Source: Tridacna crocea
Lineage: Eukaryota; Mollusca; Bivalvia; Cardiida; Cardiidae
NCBI GenBank assembly: GCA_943736015.1
Contig: OX031064.1
Span: 37,251,361 to 37,315,360, forward strand
DNA: 64,000 bases
Reading direction: 5' to 3'
Both the position numbers and the translations under genes were made by a program. Positions 37,501-41,934 of this stretch are shown piece by piece. The notes beneath the pieces are model-generated. The model was not told the origin of the DNA, did not search any database, and worked only from the letters and a program-made list of their open reading frames with translations. Each line of letters begins with the position of its first letter. Position 1 is the stretch's first letter.

Positions 37501-39655
37501 CATTTTCTCCTTTTCTCACAATGTTTTCAAAAGGCTTCTATCTCAGGGTCATGAAAAGCAGCGATTGTTTGGTAAATAGTTAAAAGGCTTCTCCTTCAGG
37601 ATCGTAGAAAGTCTGTGTGGTAAAGGGTTAAATGTTGAACCTTAGACTGCTAACAGCAACTCAATGACCTCTAACAGACAGAATAGATCAAGATCAGAAT
37701 GCATAGAATGTGCAGCCTGATCTCGAATCTACACTGTCCAATAAGGGAATTTTTTTTCACCAAATTATAACTTTGGAATAGCAAGATTTAGGTTTTTACT
37801 ATCAGCTTTTAAGTTTTTTTGACTTATTTAGCAGGTTGGAAGTTGACCGAAACATTACAAAACTTACCACAAAGTATGGACCCACAGACACATTCTTACA
37901 TTGTTGTATAACTTTCAAAGAGAGCTCTGTTCTGCTGTGATCATCTGTTACTTCATCCCTCACTCCCCATTGTAAATCAACAATCTTTTTAAGAAGAGCG
38001 AAAATTAAATAAAACAAGGCAAACTTATTAAAACCCAGCGAAGTAGGAAGGATTTCAAGATTGGGGGGGGCTGACTTCGAAATACTGAGATTTTTTGCGT
38101 GGTTGTTTCATTGCGCTAAGAACTCGTATTTTAGTTACTATGATTTTCAAAATTATTTGGGGGGGGGGGGGGGGGGGGGGGAGGGGGGGCTGAGCCCCCC
38201 CCCCCCCCCCATGTTCCTACGGGCCTGAAACCAGATTGCCTGCGAGCAAAGGTGGTAGTATAGACACTGTATACATGGATGTATAAATGCATCGAAAACT
38301 TTGTGAATTACCCATTACTGATTTTTTGCTGACAGAAAATGTTTGCAAATTCAAGACGCTGTTTATTTGTTGGCATACTTCTTGCAGGAAAACAAGCAAA
38401 CAGAAAAGTTTGCCGATTTTTCCAAATTACGAAATTGCAAAAATTTAAAAATCACAAAAAAAACCACTTAGGTTATAGGTTATACTGTAACCTATGAAGT
38501 TTTAACCTTTAGGCTGCTTAGTGCCACTCAAGGACATTTTGTGGGCAGTGTAAATCAAGATCAGACAGCACAGAACATGCAGTCTGATTTTGAATCCACA
38601 CCTCCAATAAGAATTAAGACAGCTTTCATCCCAAAAAATAGCTTTGAAACAGGAAATTTTGAGCTTTTTTCACCGGCTTATTTTCGAACAGCTATGGTTG
38701 AAGTGTGGAACATCTAATTTGTAACTTAGTCCAGTCTAACAAAGCTAACAGTCATGAAGATGTGTAAAATAACATGTCAAAAAATTAAACAGACTATATA
38801 CCTGGAAGCTAAGTCCCCTTTCCTGACAAAATTTCCGCAACCTTGGGACTGCTGTTTTCATAATCCAGTTACGTTCTGACTGCATATCTGGAGATAAGAC
38901 AATAATATGGAATTTACATTTTTAAAAGTAAAAAAAATCATTCAAAGCAAGATCTTTCATTTCACTCTTTCAATTTTGACAAGGCTGAAATTTTTTGTGT
39001 GTTAACCCTTTACCCCATAAGGCATTTCTATGGTATCTCAAATTGACCTTAAATAACAGCAACGATGAAGCCGTTTCTTATGTGTATATGACACCTTTTG
39101 ATAGCATAGAAAACATTGTGACAAAAGGTGAAATTGCTCGTCACAAGCAATTTCAACTTTTGCCACAATGTTTTCCAAAGGGTCCTACACGCAATACGTA
39201 GAAATGAGTATCTATGGAGTAAAAGGTTAAAGGGCTAACTAATTGAAAGCACTCACAGAGGACAATTTTAAAGTGGCTCAAATGGTGCAATTTTTCTTTG
39301 ATAGGGTAGAAAACATTGTGGGAAAAGAGAAAATACTAGTAAACAACATTTTCTCCTTTTCCACAAAGTTTTCAAAAGACTTCTTTGTGTGGTAAGGTTT
39401 GCAAGCTACATGTATGTACGTGATCCCTGAGACAATGTTGAAAGTGTCATAAAATAAAATCAATGAATGTATCGTAAAAAGTTGGCATTTCTAAATACCC
39501 TTACCTGTCGATGTTGAGCACAGATAGACTCGAACCTCGTTTGACTTTTCAGCAGGGATCCTAGAAAGATGCCCAGCAAACACTCGCTCTGTTACAGCCA
39601 ACTCGTTAGTGCCTCCTTTTTCCATGATGTTTCCACTTTCCATCTCGATATACAT
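10188..39655 (-). CDS. NACHT and WD40-repeat protein (NWD1/NWD2-like), 22 coding exons
   Basis: Joined from 22 exons on the minus strand (listed separately); the reading phase is kept at every junction, giving about 1,854 codons ending in TAA at 10188-10190. Residues ~34-200 are a DUF4062-like N-terminal region (VRVYLCSTST, IVDLQWGVRDE, ALLGDKYGNRP). Residues ~506-513 are the Walker A motif GPSGIGKT and ~595-605 the Walker B-like LLIVLDAVDQL of a NACHT NTPase. A helical region and a winged-helix-like part (ALGYLCAAKDGLTDLEME) follow, then WD40 blades from about residue 1074 to the end. Proteins of this family are predicted cytosolic STAND ATPases that assemble through the NACHT domain; vertebrate NWD1 and NWD2 are of similar size. 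I cannot decide between NWD1 and NWD2 orthology. Introns are full of MITEs, and one MITE lies 20 bp past the stop. The true start could be ATG 39655 or ATG 39643. Confidence 0.92.
10595..10827. mobile_element. Foldback element, GGCATTCGGACATTTGCG type
   Basis: Inverted arms AAAGGGACATTCGGACATTT and its complement; inner GGATCAGC.TGCGCAGG also inverted. Lies in NWD-like intron 21. Confidence 0.85.
10938..11165 (+). mobile_element. TTAA MITE, type D
   Basis: CCCTTTCCCAAAC ends with GAAATTGCTCGTAAGGAGCAATTTC core; stem CTGTGGG pairs with CCCACAG. Confidence 0.9.
11370..11690. mobile_element. CAGACTGCACA-type palindrome split by another palindromic element
   Basis: TGTAGATCAAAG...GCACAAAATGTGC at the left and CTTTGATCTACAG at 11637 are the two arms. 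Between them (about 11440-11630) lies an element with ends CAACCATTCTTA/TAGAATGGTTG and a perfect 36-bp inverted repeat, 11495-11530 and 11533-11568 (TTCTGATTGGCTAAACCA). Confidence 0.75.
11751..12190 (-). mobile_element. TTAA MITE remnant, interrupted
   Basis: Left half 11751-11915, then about 200 bp of unrelated DNA, then GTTTTCAAAAGCTTTCTTTC at 12130. Confidence 0.55.
12215..12528 (-). CDS. NWD-like gene, coding exon 21 (WD40)
   Basis: Encodes IVTAYYTWPVVVYVNG, AIAPDDTMAAIGADDGTIRV and a blade ending IYVWCSKDGHLR. Acceptor TAATTACAG, donor TTAAG|GTTTGT. Confidence 0.9.
12575..12700 (-). mobile_element. TTAA MITE half
   Basis: TCCAATTTGAAAGCAC to GAAAACATCGTTGGAAAAGG; stops just past the palindrome centre. 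Confidence 0.65.
13053..13279 (+). mobile_element. TTAA MITE, type A, full
   Basis: Loop GCTGGTGACCAGC; both TTAA ends. Confidence 0.92.
13353..13423 (-). CDS. NWD-like gene, coding exon 20 (WD40)
   Basis: 71-nt exon, no start codon, found from phase: QVLQDVFRPEAFQVLAINSI then GTK. Acceptor AATTCTTAG, donor AAAG|GTATAT. The other two frames do not fit the neighbouring exons. Confidence 0.85.
13861..14089 (+). mobile_element. TTAA MITE, type C
   Basis: Ends CCCTTTACTCCA and ATGGGGTAAGGATTAA; shares its right TTAA with the next copy. Confidence 0.9.
14086..14314 (-). mobile_element. TTAA MITE, type A, full
   Basis: Begins on the same TTAA that ends the type C copy at 13861. Confidence 0.92.
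14363..14485 (-). CDS. NWD-like gene, coding exon 19 (WD40)
   Basis: Encodes NTQQILEPHTPVTSAAESNN, ILVCGSTSTKSQARVWNIQT. Acceptor TTTATGCAG, donor ACAG|GTTATA. Confidence 0.9.
14604..14828 (+). mobile_element. TTAA MITE, type A
   Basis: Left TTAA is TTAG; right TTAA is shared with the next copy. Confidence 0.9.
14825..15051 (+). mobile_element. TTAA MITE, type C
   Basis: Palindrome centre shortened to GCTCTTGAGC; ends GGGGTAAAGGGTTAA. Confidence 0.9.
15091..15275. mobile_element. TTAA MITE, rearranged
   Basis: Two palindrome cores in succession (GTAACCAGCATTTTC, then AGTTACCAACATTTCC) with parts of both ends. Confidence 0.65.
15416..15597 (-). CDS. NWD-like gene, coding exon 18 (WD40)
   Basis: Encodes YGDSLYVGTNDGKLLRYCTE, VGAVNFLILSTSGQYVIAIG and DQIHVEDLQ. 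Acceptor TTTACCAG is clear. The 3' end is the least certain boundary of the gene: CAGT|GTTTGT at 15416 is chosen because it alone gives the phase 1 that exon 19 needs. Confidence 0.75.
15640..15825 (-). mobile_element. TTAA MITE remnant
   Basis: CTGCAGACAGCAAATTC and TTTTCTCCTTTTCCTGCAAT. Lies just upstream of exon 18. Confidence 0.5.
16322..16578. mobile_element. Foldback element, GGCATTTGGACATTTGC type
   Basis: Inverted arms at both ends; inner GATCAGCCTGCAGA and GCAGCCCGATCTGAG also paired. Confidence 0.8.
16881..17071. mobile_element. Foldback element, same family as 16322
   Basis: GGGCATTTGGATATTTGG and CAAATGTCCGAATGCATT arms, more diverged. Confidence 0.7.
17236..17340. repeat. CAGACTGCACA palindromic element
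   Basis: ATCAGACTGCACAT/ACTGTGCAGTCTGAT with flanking GTGTAGATCA...TGATCTACA. Other copies near 24115, 29800, 30370, 35896, 37640, 38505, 39988, 43795, 45225 and 46750. Confidence 0.85.
17499..17668 (-). CDS. NWD-like gene, coding exon 17
   Basis: Encodes VWDLQMILNRFQAQLLNIKN, RLGGLSRLEPSPQEVADQYV and TTQLCFNK. Acceptor TTTCATAAG, donor ACAA|GTAAGT. The VWD completes the preceding blade. Confidence 0.9.
17690..17895 (+). repeat. Dispersed repeat shared with 50455-50665
   Basis: Shared blocks: TGTGAAAAGGGG, GACCTGGG.AGAA, CTAAGGACCAG (here CCAAGGACCAG) and TCCATAATT.TGT.ATGA. Confidence 0.65.
17898..17932 (+). mobile_element. TTAA MITE left-end fragment
   Basis: TTAACCCTTTACAACACAAT only, cut by the next element. 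Confidence 0.75.
17934..18697 (+). mobile_element. TTAAAGGTGG-ended element, copy 2, with MITE inside
   Basis: Same element as 2996 and 45316. Interrupted at its internal TTAA by the MITE at 18325-18553; ends CTACCTTTAA. Confidence 0.88.
18325..18553 (+). mobile_element. TTAA MITE, type A, with dated target site
   Basis: Flanks read CCTT-TTAA...TTAA-GGGAAT, while the empty copy at 45706 reads CCTTTTAAGGGAAT. This shows a TTAA target duplication directly. Confidence 0.96.
19026..19159 (-). CDS. NWD-like gene, coding exon 16 (WD40)
   Basis: Encodes HIDEPLQRAVLVHCLSGHTE and LVTAGWDNKIK, a clear WD40 blade that continues as VWDL in the next exon. Acceptor TTTTTCAG, donor AAG|GTAAAG. Confidence 0.93.
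19219..19450 (-). mobile_element. TTAA MITE remnant
   Basis: GCAGGTTACCAGCATTTTC core and CAGAGTTGCTAAAACTTG right side. Confidence 0.6.
19760..19955. repeat. ~53-bp tandem units with inverted terminal copy
   Basis: TTGGCCCAAAA.TTAATTAAT then AA.TGTCATTGAT, two full units and a third start, then GGGCCAATACGAAA inverted at 19926. Confidence 0.75.
19958..20028 (+). mobile_element. TTAA MITE right-end fragment
   Basis: ACAAATGCTTTTCATTTGG to CTTAGTAAAGAGT. Confidence 0.55.
20164..20799 (-). CDS. NWD-like gene, coding exon 15 (WD40)
   Basis: 636-nt WD40 exon: ECKVYVCFCKEDFPVHYEID, SVTCLHISPDDKLLLTTEGG, VLCYDMVKGSLLKQ, LRVFGTSFIYYAACVFDGTK, ending NIYYAG. Acceptor TTTTTTTTCGCAG, donor GCAG|GTAATG, phase 1 to phase 1. 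Confidence 0.93.
21123..21345 (+). mobile_element. TTAA MITE, type A, ends eroded
   Basis: ATACCACACAATCCCTAC left, TCATTCGGTAATGTA right. Confidence 0.85.
21405..21630 (-). mobile_element. TTAA MITE remnant
   Basis: TTAACCTTTACATGTTGAAAG to ATCACACGATC; palindrome largely lost. Confidence 0.5.
21681..21838 (-). CDS. NWD-like gene, coding exon 14
   Basis: Encodes FMFMEAKRAKDTEPSQSEFF, then HTVATMSDSGEYVVYTS. Acceptor TTCAATAG, donor TCAG|GTACTT. Confidence 0.9.
21872..22045 (-). mobile_element. TTAA MITE remnant
   Basis: GAAAACATGGTTACCAGCA core keeps only the centre and right arm. Confidence 0.55.
22071..22294 (+). mobile_element. TTAA MITE, diverged
   Basis: CTTTTATCACAAAATGCC left, ACTGGTAACCAGCAATTTC core, TCTTTTGGTTAAAAG right. 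Confidence 0.65.
22379..22640 (-). mobile_element. TTAA MITE remnant
   Basis: TCCAAACTGAAAGCTTTC and AAATGCTGATAACTAACATTT remain. Confidence 0.5.
22674..22866 (-). CDS. NWD-like gene, coding exon 13
   Basis: Encodes TRQHDSRYKGLFLQEETDRL, then VDHGSCIYIAEV and ALKFAGNN. Acceptor CTTTCAG, donor AATAG|GTATTG. First WD40-like blade region. Confidence 0.87.
22905..23117 (+). mobile_element. TTAA MITE, diverged, paired changes
   Basis: Core GTGAGAAAGGGAGGACATGC with GCTAGTAACTAGC and TTTCTCAC: two substitutions matched on both arms. Confidence 0.7.
23114..23342 (+). mobile_element. TTAA MITE, type A, full
   Basis: Shares left TTAA with the diverged copy at 22905; right end TTAT. Confidence 0.92.
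23343..23545. mobile_element. TTAA MITE remnant
   Basis: GAATGCTTTCATTTTGGAA left and TTAGTAAGGGTTAA right, core degraded. Confidence 0.5.
23542..23770 (-). mobile_element. TTAA MITE, type A, full
   Basis: Core with loop GCTGGTTTCCAGC; shares both TTAA ends with neighbours. Confidence 0.93.
23767..23995 (-). mobile_element. TTAA MITE, type A, full
   Basis: Same orientation and same GCTGGTTTCCAGC loop as the copy it abuts, so they may be one local duplication. Confidence 0.93.
24291..24522 (+). mobile_element. TTAA MITE, type D
   Basis: Loop GCTCATAATGAGC: inner stem change matched on both sides. Upstream of exon 12's donor by 46 bp. Confidence 0.9.
24568..24748 (-). CDS. NWD-like gene, coding exon 12
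   Basis: Encodes IIGQLGPSYSGMEPLEKLV, then CVRWCRDCNIPTLLPLTDCL and a lead-in to the WD40 region. Acceptor TATAACAG, donor GGAG|GTATTC, ends in phase 1. Too broken up for a long ORF; found by splice signals and phase. Confidence 0.88.
25434..25663 (-). mobile_element. TTAA MITE, type A, full
   Basis: Stem CACTGTGGG pairs with CCTACAGTG save one base. Confidence 0.92.
25797..26221 (+). mobile_element. TTAA MITE, outer of a nested pair
   Basis: Left part to 25920, right part from 26111; the inner copy sits at its internal TTAA. Confidence 0.85.
25921..26110 (-). mobile_element. TTAA MITE, inner, left palindrome arm lost
   Basis: TTAACTCATTACCAAATG to GGTAATGGGTTAA; TTTTGTGAA joins directly to ACCAGCATTTTC. 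Confidence 0.88.
26361..26846 (-). CDS. NWD-like gene, coding exon 11
   Basis: 486 nt, phase 0 at both ends. Encodes GVWSSKPKGLQLVKAKNG to YLPLQ: alpha-helical repeat-like region with FETLLTELFTNPEWLYAKC, linking NACHT to the WD40 half. Acceptor TTTCTAG, donor CAG|GTAATT. Confidence 0.92.
27101..27327 (+). mobile_element. TTAA MITE, type A, paired change
   Basis: TTGTAGGAAAAGG pairs with CCTACAA: the G to A change of one arm is matched in the other. Confidence 0.9.
27331..27558 (+). mobile_element. TTAA MITE, type C
   Basis: GTGGCAAAAGGTGAAACTGC core; right end GGGTTGA. Ends 26 bp from the exon 10 donor. Confidence 0.9.
27584..27820 (-). CDS. NWD-like gene, coding exon 10
   Basis: Encodes LLQDVFMYHSPPDPDVIRIP through MMAEYFQ. 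Acceptor CATCACCAG, donor CAG|GTAAGC, phase 0 at both ends. Winged-helix-like region (LLW..L..DI..YL). Confidence 0.92.
27857..28078 (+). mobile_element. TTAA MITE, type A, right end cut
   Basis: Complete to GTCATTTGGTTTA; followed by short MITE-like fragments to 28140. Confidence 0.88.
28297..28521 (-). mobile_element. TTAA MITE, diverged
   Basis: TTAACCCTTTTATCACAC to GCAGTAAAGGGTAA; left stem arm eroded. A 3'-end fragment follows at 28535-28590. Confidence 0.75.
28700..28840 (-). mobile_element. TTAA MITE, partial
   Basis: GGAAGAGGAGAAAATGCTGG core and TCACAGGTTAGTTAAAGGC. Confidence 0.6.
28885..28955 (-). CDS. NWD-like gene, coding exon 9
   Basis: 71-nt exon encoding GYLCAAKDGLTDLEMEDLLS and LDNE. 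Acceptor CTTTTTACAG, donor GAG|GTAACT. Conserved segment just after NACHT in NWD proteins (ALG...GL...E.EDLLSLD). Confidence 0.92.
28980..29224. mobile_element. Small element with CATAGGCGTAAC inverted ends
   Basis: 12-bp perfect terminal inverted repeats and an inner TTACGCACG/CGTGCGTAA palindrome near 29190. 25 bp upstream of exon 9 on the gene strand. Confidence 0.7.
29294..29726. repeat. ~90-bp direct duplication flanking a MITE
   Basis: CACTAGGTCTA.GA.ACAGTTC...CACACTTTCATCTTTT occurs at 29313-29384 and again at 29630-29726 (with a 28-bp insert), on either side of the MITE at 29383. Confidence 0.85.
29383..29610 (-). mobile_element. TTAA MITE, type A, full
   Basis: TTAAACTCTTTACC to GGTAAAGGGTTAA. 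Confidence 0.92.
29915..30285 (-). mobile_element. TTAA MITE remnant, outer of nested pair
   Basis: AATTTTAGACTTGTCAAAATTG left, ATCTCAGACTTGTGCGATAAA right. Confidence 0.6.
30004..30232 (+). mobile_element. TTAA MITE, type C, left end missing
   Basis: Begins at TCTACTCCATAG; loop GCTCGTGACGAGC perfect; right end GGGATAAAGGGTTAA. Confidence 0.88.
30548..30764 (+). mobile_element. TTAA MITE, type A, right end cut
   Basis: Stops at TTTGTTGTTTGGTACC, 16 bp before the 20-bp tandem repeats. Confidence 0.85.
30781..30970 (-). repeat. 20-bp tandem repeat (9 units) duplicating a 5' splice site
   Basis: Nine units of TCTAACTTACCTAGAGCATG (plus strand) from 30781 to 30960 and a partial tenth. On the gene strand each unit reads CATGCTCTAG|GTAAGTTAGA, the exon 8 donor. 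The unit at 30941-30960 contains the real exon end, codons for RHAL; the others lie in the intron. Most keep a usable donor (GTAAGT, GTGAGT or GTAAAT). Confidence 0.95.
30951..32197 (-). CDS. NWD-like gene, coding exon 8: NACHT domain
   Basis: Largest exon (1,247 nt, about 415 residues). Starts with YLECFGQDF after acceptor TCAATTTAG. Holds an acidic spacer, Walker A GPSGIGKT (31657-31680), RFLGMTSMSS, the Walker B-like LLIVLDAVDQL and WLPVKLPPRVHLLIS typical of NACHT STAND ATPases. Ends VLVRHAL at donor TTAG|GTAAGT. That junction is the last of nine 20-bp tandem copies reaching into the intron; reading past it meets TAG at 30931-30933. Confidence 0.95.
32377..32605 (+). mobile_element. TTAA MITE, type A, full
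   Basis: CACTATGGG against CCCACAGTG, one unpaired base. Confidence 0.92.
32617..32755 (+). mobile_element. Two MITE right-end fragments in tandem
   Basis: 32617-32705 ends GGCAATGAGTTAA; a shorter one follows with GTCTGCAAATGCTTCCA. Confidence 0.75.
32788..32959 (-). CDS. NWD-like gene, coding exon 7
   Basis: Encodes RYTDIREKSLDLEAEKLREQ, a charged helical segment, ending DVTENTRHK. Acceptor CTCTATAG, donor AAA|GTAAGA, ends in phase 2. Confidence 0.9.
33003..33340 (-). mobile_element. Two degraded TTAA MITEs
   Basis: Cores at 33025 (AATCACTAGTTGTCGGCATT) and 33245 (GGGAAAAGAAGAAAATGC). Confidence 0.55.
33452..33688 (-). mobile_element. TTAA MITE, hybrid of types D and C
   Basis: Left half and core are D-like (GAAATTGCTCGTTACGAGC, GTGGGAAAAGG); right end ATGAGTATCTATGGAGTAAA is type C. 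Confidence 0.85.
33689..33842 (-). mobile_element. TTAA MITE, partial
   Basis: AAATTGCTGGTTACCAGCA core with degraded arms. Confidence 0.65.
33837..34031 (+). mobile_element. TTAA MITE, left palindrome arm lost
   Basis: CCTTTTGA joins CAGCATTTTCTCC directly; both TTAA ends intact. Confidence 0.88.
34135..34251 (-). CDS. NWD-like gene, coding exon 6
   Basis: Encodes VTDAEVTAGILEAG...SLKENVTIAG. Acceptor TTATTACAG, donor GCAG|GTATGG, phase 1 to phase 1. Confidence 0.9.
34319..34580 (-). mobile_element. TTAA MITE with expanded T tract
   Basis: Loop GTTGGTAACCAAC has a paired change. After CCCACAATG, three T runs separated by ATTTTCCCAAAATG replace the right end. Confidence 0.85.
34741..34974 (-). 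mobile_element. TTAA MITE, type A, left end eroded
   Basis: CTCTTTACAAAAAGGC to GTGGTAAAAGGTTAA. Confidence 0.88.
35330..35412 (-). repeat. tRNA-like SINE head
   Basis: On the minus strand GCAGTGCTAAATGGC resembles an A box and GCTGGTTCAGTTCTC a B box. Not a working tRNA; no cloverleaf was confirmed. Confidence 0.4.
35585..35705 (-). CDS. NWD-like gene, coding exon 5
   Basis: Encodes AQREWMTVVDKLHYLFRK and a lysine-rich stretch to KYFQS. Acceptor ATTCGACAG, donor TCAG|GTACCC. Amphipathic helical linker between the N-terminal domain and NACHT. Confidence 0.9.
36021..36494 (-). mobile_element. Two degraded TTAA MITEs
   Basis: Cores at 36130 (AAATGCTGGTAAATCAGCATT) and 36405 (GGAAAAGGGAGAAAATGC); second ends GGGTTAA at 36495. 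Confidence 0.6.
36492..36613 (+). mobile_element. TTAA MITE lacking the whole palindrome
   Basis: CCCTTTCCCAAACAATCC left end and TTTGGTAAAAGGTTAA right end are intact; CCCTGAGGTGTTAGC joins ATTTTATTTTGTAGTC. Confidence 0.88.
36769..37002 (-). CDS. NWD-like gene, coding exon 4
   Basis: Encodes ALLGDKYGNRPFVAEIEASE, continuing to a glutamine-rich end (NNLQQQQ). Acceptor ATATTTCAG, donor CAG|GTGATA, phase 0 at both ends. The LLG.KYG motif is diagnostic for the NWD/TEP1 N-terminal domain. Confidence 0.93.
37108..37325 (+). mobile_element. TTAA MITE remnant
   Basis: Core AAATGGGGGCAAGTAGCATTTTC. Confidence 0.6.
37355..37583 (-). mobile_element. TTAA MITE, type A
   Basis: Palindrome intact; left end eroded; a stray second right end (GTGTGGTAAAGGGTTAA) follows at 37613. 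Confidence 0.88.
37868..37984 (-). CDS. NWD-like gene, coding exon 3
   Basis: Encodes IVDLQWGVRDEVTDD...CKNVSVGPYFV, the family's V.DL.WG motif. Donor GTG|GTAAGT is strong; the acceptor (CTTAAAAAG) is weak and purine-rich but fits phase and homology. Confidence 0.88.
38040..38240. repeat. G/C-tract repeat with hairpin
   Basis: G run 38159-38181, then GGGGGGGCTGAGCCCCCC and a C run to 38210, ending TTCCTACGGGCCTG. The 38045-38110 part is found inverted at 41440-41520. Confidence 0.8.
38802..38887 (-). CDS. NWD-like gene, coding exon 2
   Basis: Acceptor TTATCTCCAG, donor CAG|GTATAT. Encodes DMQSERNWIMKT...FCQERGLSFQ, the typical start of the DUF4062-like domain of NWD/TEP1 proteins (SST.TD...ER pattern completed with exon 1). 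Ends in phase 0. Confidence 0.9.
39002..39230 (-). mobile_element. TTAA MITE, type C
   Basis: CCCTTTACCCCATAAGG to ATGGAGTAAAAGGTTAA; loop GCTCGTCACAAGC. Confidence 0.9.
39235..39395 (-). mobile_element. TTAA MITE, partial
   Basis: GAAAACATTGTGGGAAAAG core, loop ACTAGTAAACAAC. 110 bp from the exon 1 donor. Confidence 0.7.
39505..39655 (-). CDS. NWD-like gene, coding exon 1 (start)
   Basis: Starts MYIEMESGNIMEKGG and ends VRVYLCSTST before donor ACAG|GTAAGG. ATG at 39655 is the first in frame; a second in-frame ATG is at 39643. An in-frame TGA lies further upstream. A plausible acceptor (TACATTACAG) ends at 39735, so 39656-39734 may be 5' UTR of this exon. Ends in phase 1. Confidence 0.8.
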
Positions 39656-39758
39656 AAACGTAGCTGCTATGTTAATGCCACAATACTTATCAGGCAGCCT
39701 TCATCTCTTGCTATTCTCACATTGTGCTTTTCCTCTGTAATGTACAATGGATAACATT

Positions 39759-39987
39759 TTAACCCTTTACCACACGACAAAATTTCAGCCCTGTCCAAAT
39801 TGAAAGCCTTTGCAGAAGACAATTTCAGTGTGGCTCTAACGGTGCAACTGTTTATTGATAGAGTAGAAAACATTGTGGGAAAAGAAGAAAATGCTGGTTA
39901 CCAGCATTTTCTTCTTTCCCGACAATGTTTTCAAAAGGCTTCTTACCAAGAATCGTCAAAAGTCGTCATTGTGAGGGAAAGGGTTAA
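39759..39987 (-). mobile_element. TTAA MITE, type A, just upstream of the NWD-like gene
   Basis: Full copy 104 bp before the first ATG and 24 bp before the possible 5'-UTR acceptor; in the promoter-side intron or promoter. Confidence 0.92.
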
Positions 39988-40179
39988 ACCCTAATCTGCT
40001 AAACGCGACTCAATGACCTTTAGCACACAATACAGATCAAGATCAGACTGCACAAAATGTGCAGTCTGATCTTGGATCTACACTGTGCAATAAGGAGATA
40101 TTATTCCCCAAAACTTATCTTTCAAATATCAATATTTGAAATTTTGAATTAAAAATTTCATTTTAATCATTTAGCTGGA

Positions 40180-40315
40180 TATGGGTTTCATTTAAAACAG
40201 ATCTAAATTGAAGTGGGGCAAAAATGCTGTTATTTCATCTTCTCCTTTTTCCACAATGTTTTCAATAGCTGCCTTGTTTAGTGAGGGTAGTCTAGGGATT
40301 GTTTGGTAAGTAATA
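40180..40315 (-). mobile_element. TTAA MITE remnant
   Basis: TCTCCTTTTTCCACAATG and GGGATTGTTTGGTAAG. Confidence 0.55.
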
Positions 40316-41277
40316 AACATGACCAGAGCGCCGGTCAAACCGGTTATGTTCAGATGTATTCAGTCTTGCAATATCAGCCACCTAATTGTAAACTCCCTGA
40401 TTTTTTTTTTACGACCCTGAGATAAAACAGTCATTCTATAGAAAACGTACAGTGGTGTCCGGATTTTCATCAAAAAGACACATAAAGATATTTTGTTCGA
40501 AATAACTTTATTAAACAGGCCGATTTGTTACAATTTCAAAATTAATCAAGTTCTGAGTTAACTACAGTCGATTTTGGTAAAATTTCATCCTGATGACTTA
40601 CCACTTTATAAAAATTGTACATACCGTTACGGATAAAAATCTTGATTTTTTACCTTTTGAGACTAATTTGTTTAAAACGAAAAACGTTTGCATACATTCC
40701 GATCGATCTTATTTTCATAAGAAATGTAAAGGTATCGCACTAGAGTATTTAATCTCTCTGCAGAGAGCATTCAAACTTTTGGAAAAAGGGAAAAACCTTA
40801 GAGTACGAGCCAAAACTTTCTTTAAATACCGTGCCTTTAATTTGAAAGAACGTGTATTGATATTTACCGTATGTTTCTTTTACGCTGTTGATATACGTAC
40901 CTTCAATGTAAGTGAAATGCCTTTATAAAACCAAAAGAAATGCCTTTTCAAGTCAATGTAACAGTAGAGATTTAACGTAATGGTAATGTTTATCGTAACG
41001 GTATGGTACTTTAATTAAAAACGTCTTTCAAAAACAGTTATGACTTAAGCAAATGAAAGATAAATCGAAGTGTAAGTGCAAGACAACTGTACGTGCAAAT
41101 GAATTTTTTAGTACACAAACAATATATTCTTGCGCTTACACCTTGAAAGTTTCTGAAAATTGTATCTTTTTGCTTAGAACTTGAAACAAACAAACATCAA
41201 CAACAAAATAGCAACATCACTATCCAAATAAGAGGCACCATAGAATGCTCCCTAAAGGAACTTCAGTATCTCGGACA

Positions 41278-41400
41278 GATTGATTGATTGAATGGTGTTT
41301 TACGCCGCTTTCAACATCATTTCAGTCATATCACGGCTACAGCACACATTAATATCTTTCATGGGTTTCACCAGTATTAGACTGGGGCTCTGAAGTGTCT
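41278..41400. repeat. SINE-body fragment
   Basis: GATTGATTGATTGAATGGTG, TTTTACGCCGCTTTCAAC, CAGTCATATCACGGC: same 3' region as the SINE at 50091, head missing. Confidence 0.6.
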
Positions 41401-41439
41401 TGCCCAAGGATACCACAGGACCGGGGGGGCTGACCACCA

Positions 41440-41521
41440 CGCAAAAAATCTCGGTATTTTGAAGTTAGCCTCCCTCCTCCCCCCCCCCCCCCCCCCCCAT
41501 CTTGAAATGCTTCCTACATGG
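41440..41521. repeat. C-tract repeat fragment
   Basis: C run 41479-41498; inverted relative of 38045-38110 (CACGCAAAAAATCTCGGTAT, ATCTTGAAATGCTTCCTAC). Confidence 0.7.
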
Positions 41522-41934
41522 CTGATACGGACGGACATGGCGACGATATGCTCTGCCGAAATTCTTTCGGCGAGCATCTAAAGAAAGAAAGAAGAACTAT
41601 GTTTTGTAGTATTTTTTAATAAGGAATCTTATGTGGAAAGTTCTTTTTCAATATGAGCTAGGCCATATTTTTGGATTTATTTGGCGATGTCCTGCCGTCA
41701 CAGTGTGGAGTTCGTCAATTAAGCAGATGATGTCCTTCTCTCTGTACCATAAACTGTCTTCTATCATCGGCCAGAAATATCGAATGCAGGTAAAAATGTC
41801 AGAGATAAAAATGCCAGATTCTGTGCATTACCTGCAAGGGGATTTTACCGATTTACTGAGTCTTGTATACCGCAGCCAGATGACAAAAAGTATGGATATG
41901 TTAAAACTAAATGCCATTGCAAACCCTAAATAAT

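Noticed and set aside
40593..40928. 111-codon open frame
   Set aside because: No motif recognised and no splice or homology support; kept only as part of the unidentified 3.2 kb block.
41631..41933. 100-codon open frame
   Set aside because: Composition and motifs do not resemble any family I know; could be chance.
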